Below the pieces are notes generated by a model. The model saw only the letters and a list, made by a program, of their open reading frames with translations, was not told the DNA's origin and did no database searches. Source: Casuarina equisetifolia (lineage: Eukaryota; Streptophyta; Magnoliopsida; Fagales; Casuarinaceae). From it: 64,000 bases of DNA. The stretch covers positions 12,283,501 to 12,347,500 of the forward strand of contig CM052361.1 in NCBI GenBank assembly GCA_028551475.1, in the 5' to 3' direction. Below, one piece after another: positions 34,552 through 47,879 of the stretch; position 1 is the stretch's first letter; each line of letters starts with the position of its first letter. The position numbers and the translations under genes were made by a program.

Positions 34552-36131
34552 ATGGAGCTTTTGAGCAACGGAGCCGTCAAATACGAGGACTTAACAGGGA
34601 AAGTGGCGCCTAGTTTTCTTTTTCTTTTTCTTTTTTTAACAGAAACAATACATAACAAATTTATTAATAATGACAAGACTAAGTGTAGAGGGCAAGATCA
34701 AAACGAGACGAGGGATAGAAGCAGCGAGGGCCTGGCAAGTGGGCCGGAAATTTAAGTCTCCTTTTGTGAATTTTTGCATAAGGATGGGCTTTTATGCCCA
34801 CTATCAACGAGTTAAGCTCAAAATTCCAAGACCCACAAAGAGAAAATTAAAAAAGATAAGAGAAAACCTCCGGCCCAAGAGAGTTCGTCCTCAATTTTTG
34901 GTTCCTAAGCCTATCCGTATTTATAAGTGCAGGCCTAGGAAGGCTTGGGTGTCTCATAAGCTGTTAGGCGTGTGGCCCATAACAGGCAAGGCTAGTTCTG
35001 TTGATCATCTATGACGTAAAATAAGCTGCGATCTTCAATTTGACGAATAACGAAAGTGGAAGGAAAAAATAAATAAATAAATAAATTCAGAGAACTTGTC
35101 ACCTACGAGTGGTTGGATGGTTCAATAAAATTGTAGATTCTTAGCGGATATTGTGCTAATCATCTCATTTTAGGAGAAGGAGAGGGTCCAAGGTATAACT
35201 CAGGCTACCGGGCGAGCAGAACTTCTGGGATTAGAGATTTTTGTATTAATTCTAGCTTAAATAAAGCCATTATGAAAAATATTCATTGGTGTAATCAGGA
35301 ATACAAACAATCGAAAGGTTAATTGCTTGAATCCAGGAACTGGCTTATCTGGGTTGCATTCTCATGTTGTAGTAAAATGACAATGTTGTTGGGTATAATA
35401 GTATTTGGTGTCTTTCCGCCTCGTGTTCCTTGTAAATGTCATGTTTAACTTTGCTGTGTCGTGGATGCTAATCTCTATATTCTGAACCTTAAAATTTTGA
35501 AACGTTAATTTTAAGTTCATTTTAGTCTTGAATCTGATACTCATTTATATTTAAATAGTTGATGTAACAGGCTACGATTATGGTATTTAATGGGAATTTG
35601 TTACCCAATCCCTATCTGGATAGGGTATGTCCAACCATCACGATTGAGTAGGTGGGTAACCAATCATGAACACAGATCAAATTTATGATTGTGGTTATTA
35701 ATTTTCCTTAATATGAATAAGTAGTTACGTTTTCATGTCCTCTTGACATTTTTTTTTCCAAAAAAAAAAAAAAAAGTGCCGAAGATTAAAATTCAGATTA
35801 ACCATAAACTTGAAATTTTCATGGCGTTGTAATTTACCATGTGATTCAGTTTATATGAATCAGAGGGATCGGAGAACCTGAAGGATCAGTGGAGGGGATT
35901 TGCAGTGGCATGGGGCGAGATACTGATGGAGGCTGCCGAGACATTGCCGAGCAGAGCCTTCTGATGGAGGATTTGTATATGGGGCGAAAGCTTCGAAAGC
36001 CGTATGCCAAGGTTTCGGGCAGATTGAAGTTCTTGAATGAATTTTCGCCGGAGGATCATGATCCGGCGTATGCGTGGTCGGTCATATTCTTCGTTTTCAT
36101 TCTCGCGCTTGCAAGTGAATTTCGAAGTCAT
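34552..36131 (+). pseudogene. N-terminal fragment resembling a plant alpha/beta-hydrolase-family protein
   Basis: A short first exon, MELLSNGAVKYEDLTGK (34552-34602), ends at a GT donor. A second block begins after the acceptor AATCAG at 35863: GSENLKDQWRGFAVAWGEIL in one frame to about 35925. It then continues in the next frame with GCRDIAEQSLLMEDLYMGRK, a Tyr/Lys segment, FLNEFSPEDHDPAYAW and a hydrophobic stretch SVIFFVFILALA (a likely membrane anchor). From memory of plant proteins, this order matches the N-terminus of a membrane-anchored alpha/beta-hydrolase family, but I cannot confirm this. No hydrolase domain follows in the next 4 kb. The frame change at about 35922-35930 and the missing catalytic part argue for a pseudogene. 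A Copia LTR ends 168 bp before its ATG. The basic 114-codon frame at 34670-35014 lies in the presumed intron and is unassigned. Confidence 0.4.
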
Positions 36132-36149
36132 TTTAAGATAGTTATTTAA

Positions 36150-39100
36150 AAAGTCTACTTAGGTGAAAATGGCCTATGAAGGTCTCGCTCAAAAGCCCTG
36201 GGATGGTGATTTGCTTATTCATGATCATTTCTGTTGCCAAATTTGTGAAAATCGCTTGCCTTATTTGTCGGTTTGAGTTTCATCCCTCGCTTGCCATTCA
36301 TACTGTATATTTTCAATAACCAAGTCGTTTTTCCTTTAAAATTTTATGGCCATGTAACTTCTAGCCCGCTCGGTCCAGGTGTGATTGACTGTGATCACAT
36401 TTCTTGGTAAATCATAGTTGATCTTTAAATCTGACTACTCCGTTATTTGTACAAAATCTTCAGTGATGCCTTAGTTTAGGCCATACATAAGTGGACTTGT
36501 GTACGATGGACTGACTGTACTTGTAAAACTGATTTTAAGCCATATGTTCCCTTATGGCTGACAATGTTAGGAACTCACTTATTATCCTAGCCTTTCTATG
36601 TCACAGAATTAACTTAAGGTCAAAGCTTTTGCCTCTGTCTGTAGCTACTGTATTTGTTTCTGTTTTCTGTTCCAATAATAATATAAGTTCGTAAAAAATG
36701 ATTCAATTGATCGTTATCTAAAAAGAAAACATATGTGTGTACCTATATCTTCATTTGAGATATTTTGAAGTTTTCAACACCCCATATCATCTTTTTTTTT
36801 AAAAAAAAAAAGTGTAGGCCAACTAAAGGGCCTTGATATTTTTTAGGCCTCCTTCAAAATGTGAGTACAATTAATGCATGTGAAGGACAATAAAATGCAT
36901 AAAGAAATGCGATTGTTGACAACGCAAACCTCTCAGCATTGAAGCAATATAGAGGTCCATCCCTGTTAAAGCATATGACTCTTCTTGCTTTATTTTCTTT
37001 TATTGCGTGTAGCCTAAGGACAGAACCTATTCCGTCTTCATCTCTTATCTAATGGCTTCTTTTAGCCGCTACCTCTATTCAATGGATTCTCTTCCTCCTT
37101 ACTAGGCTTGGACATTTTCACAAGTAGATGATGCTATACGACATAGATCACAACAACGCCATTCAAACCATGTTTTCAGCTAAGCTAAGACTCTCCATTT
37201 CAGGATTAACTTTTGTGACAAACTAGATTCCAGGCTACTTAATGAACACCCCATATAGTAGTCAGATGGGCTTCTACATCTAGTATTACCCGACGACATC
37301 ATGCTTGGAGAGAAAGATCCTAAAAAGCTTCTTTGTTCTTGAGTTCATGAGTGTAATACCGAAATATCCTCTTAAACTGAAGATGATATGTTGCCAATTC
37401 AATTGAACTTAGAAATAAATGTGCAAAAACATTTAGGTAAGTATAGTTAGTGTTGTAGGAGATTAGATCTTTGGATATATAATTTTTTCAAATTGAGAAT
37501 AAGATGTTTGGAGGTATAATTTTCATATTATTGATTACATCTTTAGAGATATGACTTGCAGAGTCATATATATAAATTGATATAATTTGAAAAAAAAAAT
37601 TGAAATTGATTATTGTCAATTAAATATTAAATGGGTATTTTACCTATGATATCAAATTAATCAGAATGTTATAATTGGTAATAATACTTCAAATCATATG
37701 TCTAAATTATTTAGTAAGTGTTTAGTAATCCTACAATACTTCAATATATTTAGCAATAATACAGTTTCCTCTATAATTGAATATAAAATATAACCTTTGT
37801 ACTCTTAACATTGTATTCTCAATCTCTCTTTTCATTTATCTTCTCTAAATCATTCAATTCCAACAAATGTGTTTAAAAAAAAATCCTATAGTAATCTAAA
37901 TTGCACCTTGATTATCTTCATAATTAGTGATTTATGATAATGAACATAACATGCTTAAATTTACTGATAGATTGAACCACTATAGTTTTTTTAAAAAAAC
38001 TAACCATTTAAAATAGGAAAATCATCAAGTGAGAAGCTATAAAATGGTAGAAGATATGTTCTTAAGATCATTTGTCTTATGTATATAATTTGAGCCTTCC
38101 AAATTCATACACCATAAATGATTTGGATTTTGGCTTAAAAATTTATTGAAGTTCATAAGATATTTAAGTTGCCTTTATATCCAAGGTTTAAAGAACACCA
38201 ATAACCAGAGGGGATCTAACTAAGTAAATAGGATAAGAAGTATAAGTAGAGCTTAGTTGGCATTCAATATATTTGTTTGGAAGTTTGGCTTTCTAGAACT
38301 TTTTAGAGTTTTTCCATTCATAAATCTAACTCGAGAAGTTATTGTAGCATTCTTAACCTATGACACAAAATATTTGTCAAAAGAAAAAGAAACCATAATA
38401 CTTTGAATGGCTCATGGGTGTGTACTACACATTATTTATGGATAAGAGCATACAAGATGTAAATCAATAGCTTTTATCATTGATGATGTTGTTTGTGATA
38501 GAATGTATTAGAACTGCATGCTTTCTTCTCTATAATTGATCATAAGGAAGAAACTACTATATATAATGAGAATATTATATCAAAATATTGAGAATATAGT
38601 TTATCATTAATTTCAATATGCTTTTTTGCCTTTAACACTAGAAAATCACAAGAACTTAGTTCATAAGTAATATGTTATTGCACTTGAACTTTGATTTTGA
38701 TATCATGATAAAAATGTTCACTCCTTTGAAATAGTGACAATATAAGACATATTGTTTTATACAAAATGACACATGAAGATATCACAAATCCTTATTAAAT
38801 ATGAACGACATCTAATTATATCTTAAAATGAATTGATAAATTTATAATATAATTAAAGTTCATTTAGATCAATATTATAGTCTAATTTGACACATTATGC
38901 ATATAATTTTAGGCTTAACATTCATTTGAAATCTTGATAATCCATCCATAGAATGTCATATTTACTTCAAGTTTTTCCTAATTAGATGTCTCTTAGAAGA
39001 TTTGGACATAAAAGCAAGCAAGAGAGAACAAGTAGGGTACAAAGCTTTTGTGGCATGTGTTAGATGGCCAACTATTATGGACAACATCAATAATATATTA

Positions 39101-40400
39101 GAAAAGTCCAATGAAAAGAATGTAGCATAGAAAAAGGAGAAAATAAGAAAGAAAAATAATGTAATATTCTTTTGTTACAATATGATCTACCTATCATTGA
39201 ATTGGTAGGAAAACATTCTAAGGAAAGTAAATTAAAGGAAGTCATATTTATGTCAAACCTTATACCTTAAAACATTTAGATTCTAAATAAGACAAAGATG
39301 GCATTATTCTCTCAAGAAATAAAGGAAATGCCCATAATTTGGTATTGCTCAAGGCATAGTGGTAATGAACCTTAAAGACATCGAAGATCCAATAGCTTGA
39401 GAGCTAACAAGAACTATTTCATCGATAACACATACCACATTCTCTTCTTATGTTCCCCGAGGTACTATTGTTTTTTAGGTTTTAAAACAAATGACAATCT
39501 AAGATTGTCTTATTGTCTTCTCTGGGTATGTGGTATTTGTATATGCTCCCTTAATCATGCATATTTCCATTTTTTTCACTGCATTACATAGATTTGGTTA
39601 CTTACTATGATGGCTCATGCATTAATTTGGTGAATTGGAAATTTTTTAGCTGAAATCTTATGCAAATTTGAATTATGGCTTATCTTTCAACAAAATTTTT
39701 AGCACCTTAGACTTGGATTTGTTTTTAAATGAATAAACACATATATTCATTTTTTAAAAAAATAAAAAAATAAAAATAGTAAACTTGGATTTATGGCTCA
39801 TCTACTTATCCCACTCCTCCAATATTTTAGACTACTTACTATCTATAAACTGGTGCTTTGCCAAAGCTTTTGTGAATAATAAAAATAAATGTAAATGCAA
39901 GATGATCCTGCAAAAGGAATCTTTTATTTTGGTTTATTACTTCATCTTTCCTTTTTAATTTCTTCCAAGCTAGCCTTCCTTTCTATTTAACTAATGTTCT
40001 ATTTTAGTACAATACAAGTTATCCACCAATAAGAAACACTAGATTCATTCTCCAAAACTTTTGATGGCTACTTTAATCTTATCTCCATTGTTATAAGTTT
40101 TATTGGATAGATTAACTAGCCTAGTTGTAAAACAACTTCAAAACTATTATGAACTTAAGAATTTTAACAAGCTAACAACAATTTATAGAAGGGATTTAGC
40201 TTCTTCTTAATGATTCATGAGGAGACAAACAAATAAGTAATGTAGAAAAGATTTAGGTATTGGATCTTAGGTACATAGGTTGTTACACTGTGAATCTTCC
40301 AAGCATTTTTTTTTTGAAATTATTAAGGAATTTAGTAATATTTTGGGAGATAAAAAAAAATTCCTAGGGAAAGTGTTCACTTCAATTTAAAAGAAAAAGA
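36150..40400. other. AT-rich intergenic DNA, no supported gene
   Basis: No long frames, no paired splice-consistent coding blocks and no LTR ends were found. Composition becomes strongly AT-rich from about 37400, matching the repeat graveyard to the right. Confidence 0.4.
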
Positions 40401-40419
40401 GAATAAGCACTTTGAGACT

Positions 40420-43400
40420 TTAGTTAGATGTGGAGAGACCTTCTTTGTGATTATTACATGTAAGTTCTAATAAATAAAGAAGAGATTATTAAACTTCTAG
40501 ATCATCTTAACAATTAAGAGAACACAATTGATATTCCAATCATTTTTATTGTTGGGATAGGAGGCATAGGCAAGACAACACCAACTAAATTGGTCTATGA
40601 TAATAATAATCTTATAAGGTGCTTTGATGTGAAAAGGTGGGTGCATGTTTCAAATGGTTTTAATCTTAATAAGATTATTAGTGTCATGATAAAGTTTGCA
40701 AGTGAAAGATGCGAATCTATAGTTCTTAAAATCTTTTAAAGCTACATGAATATTGACACAAGAAAAGGTATCTATTGGTTTTGGATGATGTGTGGGAAGA
40801 AGATCAATGCAAACGGGATGCCTTCCAACATATACTGGGAGTTAGAAAGTAAGGAAGCAAGATAATAGTTACTACTCATAGGTGACAAAGTGGCATTAAT
40901 ATTTAGAACTCCATATCATTTCAAGGATTTAGCTGAGTAACATTGTTGGACTTTGTTCAAAGGTTAAGCTCTTAGTCTTAGAGAAAGGGAAAAACATCTC
41001 TACTTGATGGCAATTGGAGAACAAATTGTAAAGAAATGTGGTGGGGTTCTTCTAACAGCCTTAATTCTAAAACCTTCATTAAACCACACAAGATAGGAAG
41101 GAAAGTGGTTGTTTTTGTGAAAGATAATGATCTTTGCCAAGTGGATAATAAAGAAAGTAGAATCCTATCTATCCTAAGGCTATGTTACAATAGTTTGGCA
41201 AGACATCTCAAACAATGCTTTGTATATTATTCACTATTTCCAAAAAGATACAAGTTCAAGAAAGAGAAGATAATCTATATTTGGATGGCAAAAGGCTTGA
41301 TTCCAACAAGCGGAGGGCATAAACCACTAGAGGACATTGGCAATGATTATTTTAATACTCTATTATCAATATCTTTCTTTCAAGAACTTAAGGATAGTGA
41401 AGATGAGAGCATGAAAGTTTACATAATGCATGATTTTATTCATGATCTTGCCCAATCTGTTGTCGAGAATGAATTCTTAGGCTAAAACATGTCATTATAC
41501 CAAGTAATCTTCCAAGAACTCACCATTCTTTAATAGTTTTCAATTTTTGATCATCAACTATCCCATTAGTTTGGCAAAGGGTTAAATGTCTTAGAACCTT
41601 GCTTTTAATGTCTCTTACTCTTAGGAGCTTTCTTCTCTATTACCCATTATTTTCAAGTTCTTGCCGATGTTGAATATAAGTGGATGTGGAATCAAGATAT
41701 TTCATAAATCAAATGGGAATTTGTTTTAATTAAGATATCTTAACCTTTTAGACATTTCAATACAATAATTGCCTAATACAATATGTAACCTCTTGTTTTT
41801 GTAGACATTGAATCTCTCTGGTTGCCATAAACTTCTAAAGCTTTCTTGTTGTATAGGAAAGTTGATTAACTTAAGACACTTGAATATATCAAAATGCGTA
41901 AGATTGACCCATATGCCACTTAAAGATTGGAAAGTTGATTCGTTTTCAAATATTGTCAATATATATTGTGGACAAGGATGAAGAAGAAAACATTACAAAA
42001 CTCAGCTATTTGAACTTAAAGGGTGAACTTAGCATTAAATGCTTGGAGAATATAAAAAATAAAGAAAAAGTAATGATTACCAATTTGAAGGCAAAGCAAC
42101 TTTACATTTTGGAATTATGTTAGGAAGATGATATTAGGAATATGAGATTGGCTAATGATAATGGAACTATGCAGTTAACAAGATCATCATGTGGAAATGC
42201 TATTAATACTTTAGAATAAGAAAAGTCTATCTTAGAATGCCTTTGACCACATCCAAATTTGAAAAAGCTTTCCAACAAAGGTATCCTAGCAATACATTTG
42301 CTAATTGGCAACTTTGAAGTCTAACCCAAGTTAAGTTAATCAACTTTAAAAGGTGTAAAGCTTGGCCCACTTTTAGGCAACTTCCATTTTTGTAAGCAAT
42401 GGAAGACATTAAGTGCATTAGCCAAGACTTTTATAGTAAAGATGTTCGGGTTTCATTCCTTTCTTTTAAAGAGCTAACCCTTATACATTTTCCCAAGTTA
42501 ATTAAATGGACCAATAGTAATAGAACATAAGTATTCTCATGTTTAGAAAAAAAAATTTTATGCAACTATCCAAATTTGATTTTTACATTAGGTCCACCAT
42601 CTCTTCAACATTTAGAGTTGAAATATTACTATCCATGGCTTATAGTATCTATGAAAAATCCAATTTCACTTTCCATTTTTATGATTGATACTTTCCCTGA
42701 TTTGTTGCTCGTGCCAGAATAGTCATTAAAATATAGTACTCATCTCACCTCCCTAAAGATTAGCTCATGCTTAGATCTCTCATCATTGTCTTCAAAAATA
42801 AAAAATCTCATTATCTTAAAATCATTAAGCATAGGTTGGTGTGAACAATTGAAGTCTCGGCCTCAAGAATTGCAAAACCTTACATTATTAGAGTCCTTGG
42901 AAATTACTAAATGCCATGGTATTACCGTTTTGCTGGAAGCTATTCAAATTTGATCTCCTTAAAAACTTTGTCTATTATAAAGCCACATTCTAATATAAAG
43001 CCACATAACATAAAGCCACATTCTAGGCTTGGTCCTAACATAAAGCCACGTTCTAGGCTCGATCCATTTCTAATGCTTGATCCTAACATAAAGCCATATT
43101 TTAGGGCTCTTAAAGATATTGTAATTGATAGGCATTGTAGAACTATGATAATATTTCATTATCAATCAAATTGCAATACCAAATGTACTTGAGCACTTAA
43201 CCATTATGTTTTAACCTAGATTAACATCTCTACTAGATGGTTTGCCTAGCCTCTTAACCCTTCGAATTTTAAGCATTTTATCTTGTCCTAATCTTGTTTC
43301 AATTCCAATGAATCTATCAAAAGTTAATACATTGCAAACTTTGGGAATTTGAAGTTGTTCTAGTTTTCGACATTTTCCTGAGTGAGATAACAATTCTTCT

Positions 43401-43480
43401 TCATTAAGATCATTGACAATATCAAATTGTGAGAAATTGACTTCCCTTTCTAAAGGATTGCTTCGTTTAAGTACAATTAG
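40420..43480 (+). pseudogene. NLR (RGA-type CC-NBS-LRR) resistance-gene relic 1
   Basis: NLRs are intracellular immune receptors. The domain order is kept but frames are broken by stops and shifts. P-loop IFIVGIGGIGKTTPTKLVYD lies near 40540 (second Thr replaced by Pro in a normally Leu position). RNBS-A-like KRWVHVSNGFN follows near 40635, kinase-2 KRYLLVLDDVWEEDQ near 40765, RNBS-B GSKIIVTTHR near 40855, and a GLPL-region IGEQIVKKCGGVLL near 41010. An intact 149-codon block from 41036 carries the NB-ARC C-terminal part (SILRLCYNSLARHLKQCFVY, then MHDFIHDLAQSV). Leucine-rich repeat remnants run to about 43480 (LRSLTISNCEKLTSL-like). The coiled-coil part is not recognisable upstream. Confidence 0.85.
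42975..43110 (+). repeat. Minisatellite within the LRR relic
   Basis: ATAAAGCCAC(A/G)TTCTAGGCT(T/C)G(G/A)TCC-like units repeat with the word ATAAAGCCA at six positions. The open frame over it reads as repeated NIKPHSRLGP-like peptide, unlike any LRR. It looks like a local expansion in dead coding sequence. Confidence 0.7.
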
Positions 43481-44940
43481 ATATCTTTATTTTCAATAGT
43501 AACTTGATATGGAGAAGTCATAGTAATAGCCAAGCAGAGATTGGCACTTTCTAGACACTTTCTTCTATGTCATACAATGTGATTCTTCAAGTTCTTTTTA
43601 GAAAAATTGTTCTGTTGTAGAGCATCCTTCATATACATTTCAAGAAAACTTAAGAAGTGCTTTAATTCATAAAAGCATCCTTTACAATATATTTTTAGAT
43701 CTTAAATTATGATAATGATACTTTCTTCCCAAAATAGATGAAATTTGCAAGCTCCTGTAAATGTTTAGTAACCAAATGGAAATAGAACAATCCATTTACT
43801 TTCTAAACTATTTGAATGGAAATTCAATATACAATAACTAATCCAAATAAGTAAATCATAATATGGATAGGAAAATTTCCAATCACATCTTACATATTTT
43901 TTTAAAGTGAAATGCTAGTTCTAATATCTATACAATGCAATGGAAGAAAATTACATTTTGATTACTTAAAGGATTAAGGCATTAGGTTTAAGACACAATA
44001 AAAGTCACAAGGAATTATAAAACCTTTACAAGCAAATATTAAGGATTCTTTTTTTTTTTTTGTCACATGCATCCAAACTCATATACTAAGTGTCGAATTT
44101 AGGACAAGAGGTCTTAGGCAATACTTCTAATTGAACTAAGTACTTGTCAATAGAAAATATTGATGATCAAAAGCCTTTGAAGTTTTCATGGACAAGGTTG
44201 AAGTCCAATTGTAAGACCAAAAATTTTTGCTAAATTGTATAGAAAATTACATCTCCTTTGGCATTTCCTAAGTATACTAGAAGCCTAATTCTTCTCCTAT
44301 TTCCTTTTCCATTCCTTTACAATCCTTAGCAAAATAAAAGAATACTTAAAAATATAAAACTATTAATAATAACAATTCAAGATATTTGAAATTATAATCA
44401 CTTCTCTTTACATTTAAGTATGAAGTCTACCTTAATGAATGATTCAAAGAAAAGTATATTATAGAATCAAAGTTGAAATTAAATTATGTAGAAAAGAAAT
44501 AAAGACCTTAAAAAAGAATTTACTTCCTATTTACTAATGCATTATACTTTAGCATCAAAATTAAAATAACATAAGCCTTTTAAATATAAGAGTAAGATTG
44601 AAATATTGTAACACATCAACAATGAGAGTTGTACTTCTCAATTTCAAATTCATTTACCAAGCCTAAGATTTTACTTAATTTTGGATATTTTGTTTTTTAT
44701 TTTAAGAGGATTTTCAAATATACTCTTAATCTTCTATTATATTTTTCCTTTCTAATGGCTTTCAAATATACTATATTCTAAAGAAAAACTTTCTCCTCTA
44801 GAAAAACTTTATTTAGTATCTTTAATCAACTATCAATTCTTTGTTTTACATATTAGAAAGTCCTTGTGAAAGTTGGTATGTAATCTTAAAAATGTCGATG
44901 TATGAGTATGGTAAAACAAAATTCAATAACTCTATTTTGA
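43481..44940. other. Intergenic AT-rich DNA flanking NLR relic 1
   Basis: Apart from the SINE-like copy at about 44049-44150, I see no feature here. Confidence 0.4.
44049..44150 (-). repeat. SINE-like element, minus strand
   Basis: Read on the minus strand, it has a box-A-like ACTTAGTTCAATTAG, a box-B-like AAATTCGACACTTAG about 30 bases later, then unrelated sequence ending in a 12-14 base poly-A tract (poly-T at 44050 on the + strand). Its 3' part (GAGTTTGGATGCATGTG) is similar to the tail region of the copy at 2448. Confidence 0.45.
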
Positions 44941-44949
44941 CACAGAGCT

Positions 44950-47280
44950 AAGTTCCATGTTTTATATTTTCAATATGTTTACTTATGTAATAAGTTTGAT
45001 TCCAAAAAGCTTGAAATGGTGGAAGTTAGAAGTGATTAAGTTGGACTTAAAGCTAAAAAAAAGAGGTAAAAGAAAGCAAGAAAGACGCAAGATAAAAGTT
45101 GTACAAGAAGAAAAAGAATTACTACAAAAGAGAAATATTGTTTTGTAACTACATAGAAAAACAACTCTTGTATGTGTAATAAATGGTGTATTAAGGTTTA
45201 GGAGAAAGAACAATAGTTTTGTATCTTTCATATACTAAAAAAATACATCTTCTCTTCCATCATTCTATCATGGATGTAAACTTAATTTTGTCTAAACCAT
45301 GTAATTTGCATATAATCAAAATTGTTCCTTTTTTGTTTTCTATTTTCTTTAGAAATTGTTTCCTTTATTTACATTTTGGTTAAATAGCTTCTATCCTATA
45401 CTTATTTGTTTACATATAACTAAGAAACTCATTCTAGTAGCTATTTTTGTGTCATTTTCATAACAGCTCTTATGGATTCTAATTGGATTGATGATATGAA
45501 TAAGGAGCTTCCAACTTTATAGGAAAATCATGTAGGATATGGTTGCCTTGCATTTTGGTCAGTATGTTATTTGTTATAAATGAGTATGTAAGGTTAATTA
45601 TTGGGTTAATGACATTATTAAGTAATATAAGGACCAATTGACGACTAATGGATCTAGTTAGTGAGTTACTATCCCATCGCCAACTATGTTACTTTTCTTT
45701 TGATCATTGCAATTATTGTTATTCATTAATAGCCTTTCTACCATATGGACATTCAAAATGTCTTTTTGTATGGTGAATTTAGTATGTCCATTATGGAAAT
45801 ATTTTTACAAATTGAAGCATGCCTCTTATTAATAAAATGCAAAGTTCACAAAGGCTCTTATTGCATATGGCATCCATTAGTCTCACTATGGTTACTTGTG
45901 CTTCGCAAAGTTCAAGGGAATTATTTTGTTATTTTAATCTTTTATGTTGGTGACATTATGCTCTTAGATTAAAAATGGCACCTTCACTTTGCTTTTTTCA
46001 TGAAAGGCTTAAGATAATCAAAGTTTTTCATTAACATTGAAATTGCATGATCCAAAAGAAATATGTAAAAGAAGTTAAATTAGTGGCTAAAAGCCTAACA
46101 ATGGTTGGAAAATATGAATAAACAAGAATAAAAAGATATGTTAATTTTATTGACTATTTTCCCTTTAACCCATTCATTGATCAAGCTCTATGTATATATA
46201 ATTACAAAGAATCATAAATGAAAACATAATTAATTACAAAATATGTGCATGAATCATCACCGAATTTTGATAGAAAATCTTTAACATGGTAGAGTAGTTA
46301 ACACATCTACTAACATGGAATACATGGTGCACATGCATGTTGAGATGGCAAAATGGATGAAATACATGTGGTCTAATAGTCCTTTCCTTTCGGTGAAGCT
46401 AAAGGGATAGAATGAATCTCCAACTTGGAATGTAGAAGACAAAAATAGGTAAGACATGCATTTCATGGAGATATCAACAAATTGATACAAATAGGAGATG
46501 AAGTGAGGATGAAGCTAGCAATCACTAATCAATTATTAATAGAGTGTTAGTTGATCTATACATCTTTAGTGATAGCAAGAAATATTGAATTAACCCTTAG
46601 CACTAGATTAAATTATGGTTTACTACTTGAAATTTAGGAAACAAGGTTCCTTCTAAGAAGGATATAAAAGCCACCAATAAACTAATGGTCATTGTCATCA
46701 CCTACCCAATCAATATCTAAGATGGCATGAAGAACAATGGACATGCTTTAAGTTAAAAGAAGGCTAAGATGCGAAGTGTTAGCTAAGTAATGAATAACAC
46801 CTTTAATCGCTTGTCAATGAATTATGGTAGGTTAATGAGAAAAATAATAGTATATTTACTATGTAGACAATGTTTGGCCTAGTAAGTGTGAGATATTAGA
46901 AGACCCTTACAATGCTCTAGTAAAAAAGAAGATTTGCCAGGGGTTCATGGCTCCATATGAAAAAATGATTTATTAGTAGTACAAAGGGTGGAGATCACCT
47001 TGGCATTTGTCATCTTGGCACAAACAAGGATCTCATGATTGAACTTGACATGATGAAAAAGGAGTCTATCTAAAGTGGTTAAACTTCAACGCCAAAGAAA
47101 TAATGAATAGTGTTGAAACCTTAGATGATAAACTTATGTTGAAAAATGGTAAGAAGATTGGAGAATGGTGTCTAAGACAATCTGATTAGTATGATTTTGT
47201 CTACATATACAAGTAAGATAATGTTATACTTGTTTATGTAAAGAGTAAATAAAGAAATATCTGTAACAGAGATAGTAATG
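44950..47280 (+). other. Retroelement-derived DNA with possible second LTR remnant
   Basis: The stretch at about 44950-45300 shares scattered words with 52550-52830 (e.g. GGTGTATTAAGG followed by ATGGATGTAA), which is LTR sequence of the old Copia element. This suggests another diverged LTR. The rest is AT-rich without intact genes. Confidence 0.3.
45730..45975 (+). pseudogene. Copia reverse-transcriptase scrap
   Basis: An open stretch with MDIQNVFLYGEF and, at its end, VILIFYVGDIMLL. These resemble the LDI.NAFL.G and YVDD (here YVGD) motifs of Copia reverse transcriptase with the middle deleted. It is not part of the better preserved copy further right. Confidence 0.55.
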
Positions 47281-47879
47281 CCAATAGAAATTAAGAATAA
47301 GCTTAAACTTTGATTATATTTTCCATGTTTCACTAATGGATGTAAGCAAAAAAGTTATTGATTGAACCATATAAATCTTGGTCTTTATGTATGTTTATCT
47401 TGTTCTTAATTGAGTTAACTTACATGCCACACAAACCTTTCTACACTTTTAATTTAGAACAAGCAAATTCTATTCTAATAAACCATACTATGATATAACA
47501 AAGTAGTATCATAGCTACTAGATTGAGTCTTTTTAATAGACATAGCAACTAATAAATTATAAATTGAGAAGTTTAATAGAAAAAATAACTTTGATATTTG
47601 AAAACTGAAATAAAAGCCTCACTAATACAATAAGAAACCTTATCATCATTACAAGGAAAGGATAAACTACTAGAATTTATGATAGAAAACCATAAAGAAA
47701 TCTTTTGGAAAAAAGTCATGGAGTTGTCATCTTGAACTTAACAAATTGTTTACTTAAAGAGTTGGTTAAAGAAAAAAAAATATATGCTGAACTTTGGTTA
47801 AAATTGGAAAGCTTGTACATGAAGAAGTCCCTAACTAAAAGATTATACTTGAAGTAGGGACCATACACTTTCAAATACA

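Noticed and set aside
36780..36815. T-run followed by A-run as a possible terminator or hairpin
   Set aside because: It is a simple low-complexity palindrome in intergenic DNA with no gene next to it.
44950..45470. Complete third LTR
   Set aside because: Similarity to the 52550-52830 LTR is limited to scattered words; boundaries and a partner could not be fixed, so it is only noted as retroelement-derived.
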